A DNA stretch of 64,000 bases from Ochrobactrum sp. CM-21-5 (GTDB lineage: Bacteria; Pseudomonadota; Alphaproteobacteria; Rhizobiales; Rhizobiaceae), in the NCBI RefSeq assembly GCF_014253075.1, contig NZ_JACLZJ010000002.1:620001-684000 (forward strand). Direction: 5' to 3'. The notes under the pieces were generated by a model that was not told the origin of the DNA, did not search any database, and saw only the letters and a program-made list of their open reading frames with translations. The position numbers were made by a program, and so were the translations under genes. Of the stretch, positions 8,513 to 15,764 are shown piece by piece (within the stretch, counting starts at the first letter, position 1; each line of letters begins with the position of its first letter).

Positions 8513-9655
8513 ATGACCTCATTGTCACCTCTCCCGAAAATCCAGGACGAAGAACGGCGGCAGCGGCTGGCGACGCTGCAAGGCAAGCTTGGGGATCGGG
8601 GTATCGGAGGTCTCCTGCTTGGACCGACAGCGAGCCTTCGCTATTTCACAGGACTTGTCTGGGGTATCAGCGAACGTTTTCTCGGCGCACTCGTTACGCC
8701 TTCCGAAGTGATCTACATCGTGCCCGGCTTTGAGCGCAGCCGCGTTGAAAGCCTGCCGCATCTGCCGGGAGAAATCCGCGTCTGGGAGGAGGAGGAAAGC
8801 AGCCCAGCGCTGATCGCGTCCCTGCTTCCGGAAAATGCAACGCTTGCTGTCGACGATGCGGTTCCGCTCTTTGTCTATAACGCGCTCAGACAAGAGATCG
8901 CACCGCAGCGCCTGCTCGACGGCGGGCCCTTGATCCGCGAGCAGCGCCTTTGCAAATCCGCAAATGAGATTGCGATCATACAATATGCCATGAACCTGAC
9001 ACTTGAAGTGCATCGCCGTGCGCATGCGCTGATAAAGCCAGGCATCGCGGCGAGTGAAGTGGTGCGCTTCATCGACGAGCAGCATCGCGCATTGGGCGCA
9101 ACCGGTGGATCGACCTTCTGCATCGTCTCGTTCGGCTCAGCCACAGCACTGCCGCACGGCGCGGACGGAGAGCAATTCTTCCAGTCGGGCGACGTCATTC
9201 TGGTCGATACGGGCTGCCGGATAGACGGCTATCATTCCGACCTGACCCGCACCTATATGCTGGACAGGCCGACGGCGGAATTCGCGCGCATCTGGACAAT
9301 CGAACGTGAAGCGCAACAGGCCGTCTTCGATGCGGCCCAGATCGGCGCCGCCTGCGCGTCTCTCGACGATGCCGCACGAGCCACGCTGGTAAAACATGGG
9401 CTAGGACCGGATTACAATCTGCCGGGTCTGCCGCATCGCGCCGGACACGGCCTCGGCCTCGAAATCCACGAAGCGCCCTATATCGTACGCGATAACGCAC
9501 TGACGCTTGCCGAAGGCATGTGTTTTTCCAACGAGCCGATGATCGTCGTGCCGGAGCACTTCGGCGTGCGTCTGGAGGACCACATCTATATGACCGCAAC
9601 CGGACCACGGTGGTTTACGAAACCTGCAAAGAGTCCCACGGAGCCTTTCGCCTGA
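8513..9655 (+). CDS. M24-family Xaa-Pro dipeptidase
   Basis: This 380-residue cytosolic metallopeptidase has an N-terminal creatinase-like domain and a C-terminal pita-bread domain. Likely metal ligands are the two Asp of VDTGCRIDGYHSDLTRTY, the His of HRAGHGLGLEIHE, the Glu of FSNEPM and the Glu of RLEDHIYMT. Family members cleave X-Pro dipeptides. The frame is open from 8408, but conserved sequence starts only after the ATG at 8513, which I chose. It stands alone, divergent from the small membrane protein gene. Confidence 0.88.
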   Translation: MTSLSPLPKIQDEERRQRLATLQGKLGDRGIGGLLLGPTASLRYFTGLVWGISERFLGALVTPSEVIYIVPGFERSRVESLPHLPGEIRVWEEEESSPALIASLLPENATLAVDDAVPLFVYNALRQEIAPQRLLDGGPLIREQRLCKSANEIAIIQYAMNLTLEVHRRAHALIKPGIAASEVVRFIDEQHRALGATGGSTFCIVSFGSATALPHGADGEQFFQSGDVILVDTGCRIDGYHSDLTRTYMLDRPTAEFARIWTIEREAQQAVFDAAQIGAACASLDDAARATLVKHGLGPDYNLPGLPHRAGHGLGLEIHEAPYIVRDNALTLAEGMCFSNEPMIVVPEHFGVRLEDHIYMTATGPRWFTKPAKSPTEPFA

Positions 9656-10126
9656 ATAAACCGTCCAACATCTTTCGCTTCGATAACGAGGGGGCGACTG
9701 ATCGAAGAATGGATGCAGACGGATTACAGGAGTTTTCTGCGTCAGCTTGGAGCACCTGGACAATAGGACAAAAGCGATCGTCACGACGCTTCAACAGCTT
9801 GATACGCTCAATGGCTTGAGAGTCCCAAAGGAAACCTCCAAACTGCGCGCGTCGCCGCGCTTGTGGGGACTGTCGGTCATGCCGCGGTCTCGCCTCAAAT
9901 AGATGGCATGAATTAGCCGCTCGGGCGCTCAAAGCTTTCCTATGCAATAAAAAATTTACAATCAGACCCTTGTAAAAAGAGATATCGATAGATACATTAA
10001 GAAAATCGATTTTGTTTTCGAACGACATGGCGCATATAACGCCCTGACTTTTCTTTCAATCTCGTAAAACTAAAAACGAACATCAGTTCGTTATTCTTCA
10101 ACCATACGAATTGAAAGGAATTCACT
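9656..10126. other. Gap of about 470 bases upstream of the cold-shock gene
   Basis: Frames here look non-coding. The last 120 bases are AT-rich and contain the short inverted repeat CGAACATC...GTTCG just before the cold-shock gene, consistent with the long structured leader usual for cspA-type genes. I see no other feature. Confidence 0.5.
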
Positions 10127-10336
10127 ATGGCAACTGGAACAGTTAAATTCTTTAATAGTGGCAAGGGCTTCGGATTTATTCAACCTGAAGATGGTTCGCC
10201 GGATGTGTTCGTTCACATCTCCGCTGTTGAGCGCGCTGGTTTGCATACGCTCAATGAAGGCCAGAAGGTAAGCTTCGAGCTGGTAGCGGATCGCCGCTCC
10301 GGCAAGAAGTCGGCCGACAACCTTCAGGCGCTGTAA
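10127..10336 (+). CDS. cspA: Cold-shock protein (CspA family)
   Basis: This 69-residue single cold-shock domain carries both nucleic-acid-binding motifs: KGFGFI (RNP1, residues about 14-19) and VFVHIS (RNP2, about 28-33). It binds single-stranded RNA or DNA and acts as an RNA chaperone. GAAAGGAATTC upstream supplies the ribosome-binding site. The gene has its own leader and terminator, so it is a single-gene unit. Confidence 0.95.
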   Translation: MATGTVKFFNSGKGFGFIQPEDGSPDVFVHISAVERAGLHTLNEGQKVSFELVADRRSGKKSADNLQAL

Positions 10337-10404
10337 TTCAGGCGTAAAAACATTGTCTCCGATTTTTGACCACGGATGTACTGGCACTGATCGTTGAGGC
10401 AATT

Positions 10405-10434
10405 AAAAGGTCGGGGCTTGCCCGGCCTTTTTCA
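10405..10434 (+). terminator. Terminator downstream of cspA
   Basis: AAAGGTCGGG and CCCGGCCTTT form a ten-pair stem (one G:T pair) around a short loop and are followed by a run of T residues. Confidence 0.85.
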
Positions 10435-10703
10435 TTTTAATCGCTCAACAGAGGAGCGAAACCGAAAGCGAGTTCGCACTTGGACAGTTTTGAAATCGGC
10501 GATCCCATTGATTCAGGCGGAACAAACCGTCATCACGCCCCTGTGGCGACCAAACGGGAAATTGAGAATGCGCATCGACAGATGCTGCCTCCATCGCGAG
10601 ATTGGACCAAACTGTCGAACATATTGCGACGGTCTTGCGGAGGCTCCTCCCGAACCCGCTCCTTTCGCAATAGGACCGTTTAAACTTTGCGGGAGTACGA
10701 AGA
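10435..10703. other. Intergenic stretch between cspA terminator and the 62-residue gene
   Basis: A plus-strand frame from a TTG at 10480 to 10683 encodes 67 residues, beginning MDSFEIGDPIDSGG. Its first half looks protein-like and its second half does not. There is no good ribosome-binding site. It could be a decayed small gene; I do not call it as a CDS. Confidence 0.35.
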
Positions 10704-10892
10704 ATGTCTGAACAAAAATCTGCGGTTCCGACCAAGGACACCCTCTTTAAGAAGCCGCTTTCGCGCATGGAAGCCAAGAACGCCGTAACAGACACAGCCG
10801 CCAAATCTATCATCCAACGAGAAAGAGCGGCAGTGGATGCGAAGACAGAACGGCTTCGAGCTGCGCGCCTGGCGCGCGAACAGAGCAAATAA
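10704..10892 (+). CDS. Small basic protein upstream of rpsU, unknown function
   Basis: This 62-residue protein is rich in Lys, Arg and Ala, with a C-terminal helix containing RAAVDAKTERLRAARLAR. GGGAG lies about ten bases before the ATG. It is 18 bases upstream of rpsU, so the two are probably co-transcribed. The charge suggests a nucleic-acid or ribosome partner, but that is inference. I do not recognise a named family. Confidence 0.65.
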   Translation: MSEQKSAVPTKDTLFKKPLSRMEAKNAVTDTAAKSIIQRERAAVDAKTERLRAARLAREQSK

Positions 10893-10910
10893 CCATAAGT
10901 TAGGGAATAA

Positions 10911-11180
10911 ATGCAGGTACTAGTACGGGATAATAATATCGAACAGGCACTGCGCGTGCTGAAGAAAAAGCTTCAGCGCGAGGGAGTCTTTCGCGAGATG
11001 AAAGCGCGCCGCGCTTACGAAAAACCGTCGGAAAAGCGCGTTCGTGAAAAAGATGAAGCAATTCGCCGCGCGCGCAAGGATGCAAAAAAGAGAGCACAGC
11101 GAGAAGGCTTGCTTCCAAAGCCAAAAAGAAAAGCGGCACCTGCCCGCCCGCGGAATCCTGCGCCTCCTTCGGCAGAATAA
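10911..11180 (+). CDS. rpsU: 30S ribosomal protein S21
   Basis: This 89-residue protein opens with [23 protein letters not shown] and continues with [17 protein letters not shown], the S21 signature. The Lys/Arg-rich C-terminal tail with an Ala/Pro end is the usual alphaproteobacterial extension over the 71-residue E. coli form. S21 joins the 30S head and helps in initiation. AGGGA precedes the ATG. Rhizobiales often carry more than one S21 gene. Confidence 0.96.
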   Translation: MQVLVRDNNIEQALRVLKKKLQREGVFREMKARRAYEKPSEKRVREKDEAIRRARKDAKKRAQREGLLPKPKRKAAPARPRNPAPPSAE

Positions 11181-11230
11181 TCAAGCCATTAAGTTACTCC
11201 GCCAACTAAAGCGGCGGAGTATTCCTTTGA

Positions 11231-11527
11231 TTAACGATTTGCCTCCAGCATCTTTAAGCTATCCGCGATAGTATATGATCCATTCAGATCGTATATCCGG
11301 TTAACCGTGCCTTTTTGCTGGTGCTCGTGATATTGCTCGATGCCGACAGAGGCAAAAACGCGCCTTTGTCGTACGGGCAGCAAGGCCAGCACGCTATACC
11401 TTCCCGAACCCATCGCCAATGATAACACGCCATCCGAACGACAGAGCGGATCGTCCTTGCCGACAACCGCAGCGATATGCGTTTTCAGATAACGATGTGG
11501 GTTCGATTGGATGCGGCAGTTATCCAT
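11231..11527 (-). CDS. Hypothetical protein, 98 residues
   Basis: The open frame from the ATG at 11527 gives a protein whose second half (YSVLALLPVRQRRVFASVG, then IYDLNGSYTIADSLKMLEANR) looks like real protein. There is no clear ribosome-binding site and I recognise no domain. It lies between rpsU and tRNA-His. It may be a small orphan gene or a remnant of a longer one. Confidence 0.35.
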   Translation of the reverse strand: MDNCRIQSNPHRYLKTHIAAVVGKDDPLCRSDGVLSLAMGSGRYSVLALLPVRQRRVFASVGIEQYHEHQQKGTVNRIYDLNGSYTIADSLKMLEANR

Positions 11528-11627
11528 ATGGGCGATATAACTCGTTGTTGCGCGCCAAAGACTTCAGCCACCGAAGCAAGGCTAACCTTGTGATATTAGA
11601 CAAGAAATTGTGAGTGTGGCTAAATAA

Positions 11628-11704
11628 TGGTACGGTCGGTTGGAGTTGAACCAACGACCTCAGGAGCCACAATCCTGCGCTCTAACCAACTGAGCTACGA
11701 CCGC
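11628..11704 (-). tRNA. tRNA-His (GTG)
   Basis: On the minus strand the 77 bases fold as a cloverleaf. The acceptor strand is GCGGTCG pairing with CGACCGT, the D stem is GCTC/GAGC, the anticodon stem CAGGA/TCCTG encloses TTGTGGC (anticodon GTG), and the T stem GTTGG/CCAAC encloses TTCAACT. CCA is encoded. Position -1 is C, the first pair is G1:U72 and the discriminator base is A73. Standard bacterial tRNA-His has G-1 and C73; the variant here is known from several alphaproteobacteria. Confidence 0.96.
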
Positions 11705-12066
11705 GTACCTTAGATTTCGGCAGGACACATCATCTGTGTACCGCTGACAGGGGGTCACATACGGAGAATCGCTCCATATTGCAAGAGAGTATAACGCTCT
11801 TTTTTGAGAAATCCCCGTTTGTGGAATTCAGCCGCCGCCCAGATGTGCCTGAAAAGCCGACCGAAGCATGCTTCGGATTTTTGCATGGGGCTGTGTACAA
11901 CTAAAATAAAACGCCGGACGTGTAAAATTGCTCCAACCACATTAACTAATGAAATAGAAAATTGAGCCCATACCGGATGGCAATGTGGACCCGAGATCGC
12001 AAGAAGCTTATTAACAGGGCGTTAACAGGTACTGCGGGCGGTCGAAAGAACAGGTAAAGGACTGGT
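11705..12066. other. Upstream region of pdhS
   Basis: No convincing gene is present. The 3' part is AT-rich and contains a CtrA box, listed separately. A short hairpin with arms CGAAGCATG/CATGCTTCG lies around 11860-11877. Confidence 0.6.
12011..12025. promoter_or_regulatory. Predicted CtrA binding site upstream of pdhS
   Basis: TTAA-CAGGGCG-TTAA is an exact match to the TTAA-N7-TTAA box bound by the cell-cycle regulator CtrA in alphaproteobacteria. It lies 41 bases before the pdhS start codon, in the expected promoter zone. Confidence 0.7.
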
Positions 12067-15000
12067 ATGTCAGGATCATACCCCTTCATCGATATTGCTG
12101 CGCTGGATTCCATCCGCGACGGCTTTGCCAGGGGCGATGCGCAGATTGTGCTGACGCATGACCTCTCGAATGTGCTTTGGGTCAACGGCCCCGGCGCCGC
12201 GCTTTTTGGCATGGACTGTGTCGAGGACATGATCGGAGGTGGTCTTGATCTGCCTGTGGCGGCCCGACGCCAGATTGACGCCTCAAGCGATGAAACTGGC
12301 GGTGCGCCGCGCGCCGTGACCGTGCGGCTCGGTTCCCGACTTATCCGCCTCAACGTTGCCCCCATCACCCTGCCCGATGGTGTTTCGGCGCTGTTTGTTG
12401 CGGCCGAAGCCCAGGATTGCGATGCGCAGACTATCATCTCCGGCCTTGGCGACGACAGCACGCATGTCGCGCTGATCGGCAGCGACAGCACGGTGATTGC
12501 GGCAAGCCCGCGTTTCGGTGCGCTCGACATTTCAGACGCCACCCTGGATGACCTGATCGTGGAAGCCGCCGATGCCGCCGACCGCATCGTCAAGCGCCGT
12601 ATCCGCGCGGGCAACCACTCCATTCCCGGCGCAATCGCGCGTCTTGTCGACATGCCGCCCATGCATCTGCTCTGCATTGTCGCAGATATGCCTGCTGCCG
12701 TTTCCGCACCCGTTACCCAGCCGGAAGGAGCGGAGGAGAGTCTCGAAGAAATACTCCCTGAGCCTGCCAGCGCCGTCGGAACTACGGAGGAAGGGCCTGC
12801 GCCGAACGAAGCTCCGGCCCTGGAAGCCAACCGTCAGGGCTTTCAGTTCGACCGCAACGCCCCACCCGCCCGCTTCATATGGAAAACCGGGCCGGACGCC
12901 GTTTTCGATGAAATTTCACCAGATCTCGCTGCAACGATAGGCCCTAACGCGGCCGATGTCGTCGGACGCCGTTTCGCCGACGTCGCAAATGTGTTTGGCT
13001 TCGATCCCGATGGCAGCATTGCGGCGCTGCTCGACAAGCGCGACACCTGGTCGGGAAAACGCCTCCTGTGGCCTGTCGAAGGAACGAACCTGCGGGTGCC
13101 GGTGGAGCTTGCCGCCCTGCCCGTTTATTCCCGCGACCGCGAATTCGTCGGTTTCCGCGGCTTTGGCCTCGTGCGTCCGGCCGGAGCGGAAGAAGATCCT
13201 GAAGAGATCGGCCTTGCCCTGGCCGGCGGCATTCCGCAAAATCGCAAACGGGAAGCCAAGCCCGTCGAATCCGCTGATGAAGGTGCTGACGATGACGTGC
13301 TGGCGCTCACACAGGACATCGCCAATGACGACCAGCCGGCGTCCGTCCTGCCGAAGCCGCCACTCGACGTCACGCCGTCGCCCGGCAGACGTTCCGCCGA
13401 CAAGATCATCAGTCTTCTGGATGCATGCGCGCGCGATAAGGTCGCCGCGGATCAGGCAAAGCTGACCAAAACCAAGGAACACACAACACGTCCCGAAGGC
13501 GGCCTGACCAAGACGGAACGCAACGCATTTCGGGAAATTGCCGAACGCCTGCGCAAGCAGGGCATCGCCAGTGCACGGACAGAGCCTGAAGGAACAGGGA
13601 CCGCGCCCGTCCGGCCTGCTGCAGAACCCGTCGCTCCTACACCCCTCGTTTCCAGCGCCGTTGAAACGGCTGCGGAAGAACCGCGCGCCATCGAGGCAAA
13701 GACCAGTGTCGAAGAGACCGCATTGCTCGCGAACCTGCCCGTGCCGGTCATCATCCATGCAGGTGATGAAATCCACTATGTCAATCAGGCGCTTCTTGAC
13801 CTGACCGGCTATGAGGCACTTGAGGATATTCGTGATGCTGGCGGCGTGGAAGCGCTGTTCAACAGTGAAAGCGACGACAACGAACCGCGTCAGGGCATGG
13901 TGCTGCGCCGGGCGGACGGCAGTGAAGAGCCGGTGGACGCACACTTGAATGCAATTGCCTGGCGCGACGGTCGCGCCCTCATGCTGAGTCTGATGCCGGT
14001 GGCAGCTCCGGCCTCCCTTCCCATCGAGGAAGCTCCCGTTCCCGCCGCCATCAACGCTGGCGATGTACAGGAAATGCAGGCGCTCGAAGCCCACGTCGAA
14101 GAACTGAAAACCATTCTGGATACGGCTACCGACGGCGTGGTATTGATCGATCCGGAGGGCCGCATTCGTTCGATGAATCATTCGGCATCGGCCCTCTTCG
14201 GTTATGATCGCGAGGAGACCGAAGGCAAGTTTTTCTCCATGCTGTTTGCCATCGAAAGTCAGCGTGCGGCGATGGACTATCTGCACGGTCTTTCTGGAAA
14301 CGGCGTTCTAAGCGTCCTGAATGACGGGCGTGAAGTGATCGGTCGCGAAGCCAAGGGCGGTTTCATCCCGCTATTCATGACCATAGGCAAACTGCCGCAA
14401 TCGCGCGGGTTCTGTGCGGTGCTGCGCGACATCACGCAGTGGAAGCGCACCGAGGAAGAGCTGACCAATGCACGCAAGGAAGCCGAGCGCGCGTCAAGCC
14501 AGAAGACCGAGTTTCTGGCTCGTATCAGTCATGAAATCCGCACGCCGCTCAACGCAATCATCGGTTTCTCGGAGCTGATGGCCGATGAGAAATTCGGCCC
14601 CGTCGGCAATGACCGCTACCGCGATTATCTGCGGGATATAAACCGGTCCGGCAATCATGTGCTGGCGCTGGTCAACGATCTGCTCGATATTTCCAAGATC
14701 GAGGCTGGCGCACTCGACCTCCAATTCGAAGCAGTGTCGCTCAACGATGCCATCGCGGAGGCCATTGCGCTGATGCAGCCGCAGGCAAACCGGGAACGCG
14801 TCATCATCCGTTCCAGCTTCCAGTCCAACCTGCCGGATATCGTCGCCGACGCCCGCTCGATCAAGCAGGTGGCACTCAACCTGCTTTCCAATGCCGTTCG
14901 CTTTACGGCACCGGGCGGTCAGGTGATCATTTCGACGAATTACGAGCTTAACGGCGATGTGGCCATGCGCGTGCGCGACACAGGCATCGGCATGACCAAG

Positions 15001-15225
15001 ACCGAGGTCGAACAGGCGCTGAAACCGTTCCGTCAGGTCAACACGCTGCAACGCCGTCAGGCGGAAAGCGCAAAGGACTGGCGCAGCGAAGGCACCGGCC
15101 TCGGTCTGCCCCTGACCAAAGCGATGGTCGAAGCCAATCGCGCGCAATTTGCAATCGACTCCACCCCCGGTCGCGGGACGGTCGTTGAAATCCTGTTCCC
15201 GCCGACACGCGTTCTGGCAGACTGA
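12067..15225 (+). CDS. pdhS: PdhS-type PAS sensor histidine kinase of the cell-cycle (DivK/CtrA) pathway
   Basis: This 1052-residue cytosolic kinase has a long N-terminal sensory region, PAS-like segments near residues 550-620 and 675-790, and a C-terminal kinase core. The phospho-acceptor is His822 in RISHEIRTPLNAIIGFSE; the N box (LLSNAVRFT) is near 940 and the G boxes (DTGIGM, GTGLGL) follow. No membrane helix is seen. In Brucella PdhS is essential, localises to the old pole and partners DivK. AAAGGA precedes the ATG, and a CtrA box lies upstream. The Ala/Pro/Glu-rich linkers between domains are normal for this family. Confidence 0.92.
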   Translation: MSGSYPFIDIAALDSIRDGFARGDAQIVLTHDLSNVLWVNGPGAALFGMDCVEDMIGGGLDLPVAARRQIDASSDETGGAPRAVTVRLGSRLIRLNVAPITLPDGVSALFVAAEAQDCDAQTIISGLGDDSTHVALIGSDSTVIAASPRFGALDISDATLDDLIVEAADAADRIVKRRIRAGNHSIPGAIARLVDMPPMHLLCIVADMPAAVSAPVTQPEGAEESLEEILPEPASAVGTTEEGPAPNEAPALEANRQGFQFDRNAPPARFIWKTGPDAVFDEISPDLAATIGPNAADVVGRRFADVANVFGFDPDGSIAALLDKRDTWSGKRLLWPVEGTNLRVPVELAALPVYSRDREFVGFRGFGLVRPAGAEEDPEEIGLALAGGIPQNRKREAKPVESADEGADDDVLALTQDIANDDQPASVLPKPPLDVTPSPGRRSADKIISLLDACARDKVAADQAKLTKTKEHTTRPEGGLTKTERNAFREIAERLRKQGIASARTEPEGTGTAPVRPAAEPVAPTPLVSSAVETAAEEPRAIEAKTSVEETALLANLPVPVIIHAGDEIHYVNQALLDLTGYEALEDIRDAGGVEALFNSESDDNEPRQGMVLRRADGSEEPVDAHLNAIAWRDGRALMLSLMPVAAPASLPIEEAPVPAAINAGDVQEMQALEAHVEELKTILDTATDGVVLIDPEGRIRSMNHSASALFGYDREETEGKFFSMLFAIESQRAAMDYLHGLSGNGVLSVLNDGREVIGREAKGGFIPLFMTIGKLPQSRGFCAVLRDITQWKRTEEELTNARKEAERASSQKTEFLARISHEIRTPLNAIIGFSELMADEKFGPVGNDRYRDYLRDINRSGNHVLALVNDLLDISKIEAGALDLQFEAVSLNDAIAEAIALMQPQANRERVIIRSSFQSNLPDIVADARSIKQVALNLLSNAVRFTAPGGQVIISTNYELNGDVAMRVRDTGIGMTKTEVEQALKPFRQVNTLQRRQAESAKDWRSEGTGLGLPLTKAMVEANRAQFAIDSTPGRGTVVEILFPPTRVLAD

Positions 15226-15242
15226 ACCGTCACCAGCGAACA

Positions 15243-15273
15243 CAAAAGCCCCCCCCTCCGGGAGGCTTTTTTC
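15243..15273 (+). terminator. Terminator of pdhS
   Basis: AAAAGCC...CTCC and GGGAGGCTTTTTT form a GC-rich stem ending in a T run, 18 bases after the pdhS stop. Confidence 0.85.
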
Positions 15274-15424
15274 TGGTCCTCAAAAAGTCAAAAAAAAGCG
15301 CCGGGCAAAACCGGCGCCATCAGAATCTCAGAGACAAAAGGACACAAAAGCAATTCGCAAGAGAGCACCGGAAACGGCGGCTCGGTCACTACTCAGTGTT
15401 GAATACGTTATCGCGCAAGGCCGG

Positions 15425-15439
15425 TTAATGGCATCTTAA
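15425..15439. promoter_or_regulatory. Second predicted CtrA binding site, downstream of pdhS
   Basis: TTAA-TGGCATC-TTAA is an exact TTAA-N7-TTAA match. It is 326 bases before the AsmA start, so the controlled transcript is not obvious. Confidence 0.5.
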
Positions 15440-15700
15440 TTTCTTCTCTCGGAATTTACACATTCGTAGCGACTGTAAAATCAGGGTTAAATTCAGTGCA
15501 GTAATCGATTAACCATAGGTCAGAATCAGCAGGAGCGGCTTTGCTTTGCCTCACTGCTGGTCTACACCTTATGCCAAGGTGTCGGGATGCGGTGTGCCTC
15601 TTCCTGGCAAAGTTCAAGCCCCCAATGGGGCTGGACCAGCGCATTTCCGGCAAGCGAATGAATCGGTTTTGCTGGTCGCGAAATGCGTCGCAAAAACAGC

Positions 15701-15743
15701 TGGAGCGGTTTCGACGTTTCCTTTTAAGCAGGAAACGCTCCAG
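15701..15743. repeat. Short dispersed palindromic element, copy 2
   Basis: TGGAGCGGTTTC and GGAAACGCTCCA form outer arms with a short AT-rich centre (GACGTTTCCTTTTAAGC). It shares its block order with the copy at 57-99. It ends about 20 bases before the AsmA start. Confidence 0.6.
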
Positions 15744-15764
15744 ACCTCACTGATTGGATGATTG

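Larger units (their letters stand above)
15274..15764. other. Intergenic stretch between pdhS and the AsmA gene
   Basis: About 490 bases without a supportable gene. It holds a second exact CtrA box (15425-15439) and copy 2 of the dispersed palindromic element (15701-15743). Short frames here lack ribosome-binding sites and protein-like sequence. The middle part could encode a small RNA, but I see no terminator that would define one. Confidence 0.5.

Noticed and set aside
9615-10028. 137-residue minus-strand frame upstream of cspA
   Set aside because: It overlaps the 3' end of the M24 peptidase gene, has no ribosome-binding site and shows no protein-like pattern.
11755-11940. 61-residue minus-strand frame before pdhS
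   Set aside because: It has no ribosome-binding site and lies in the promoter region; the sequence does not look like protein.
12916-14286. 456-residue open frame on the minus strand
   Set aside because: Antisense to pdhS and without recognisable domains.
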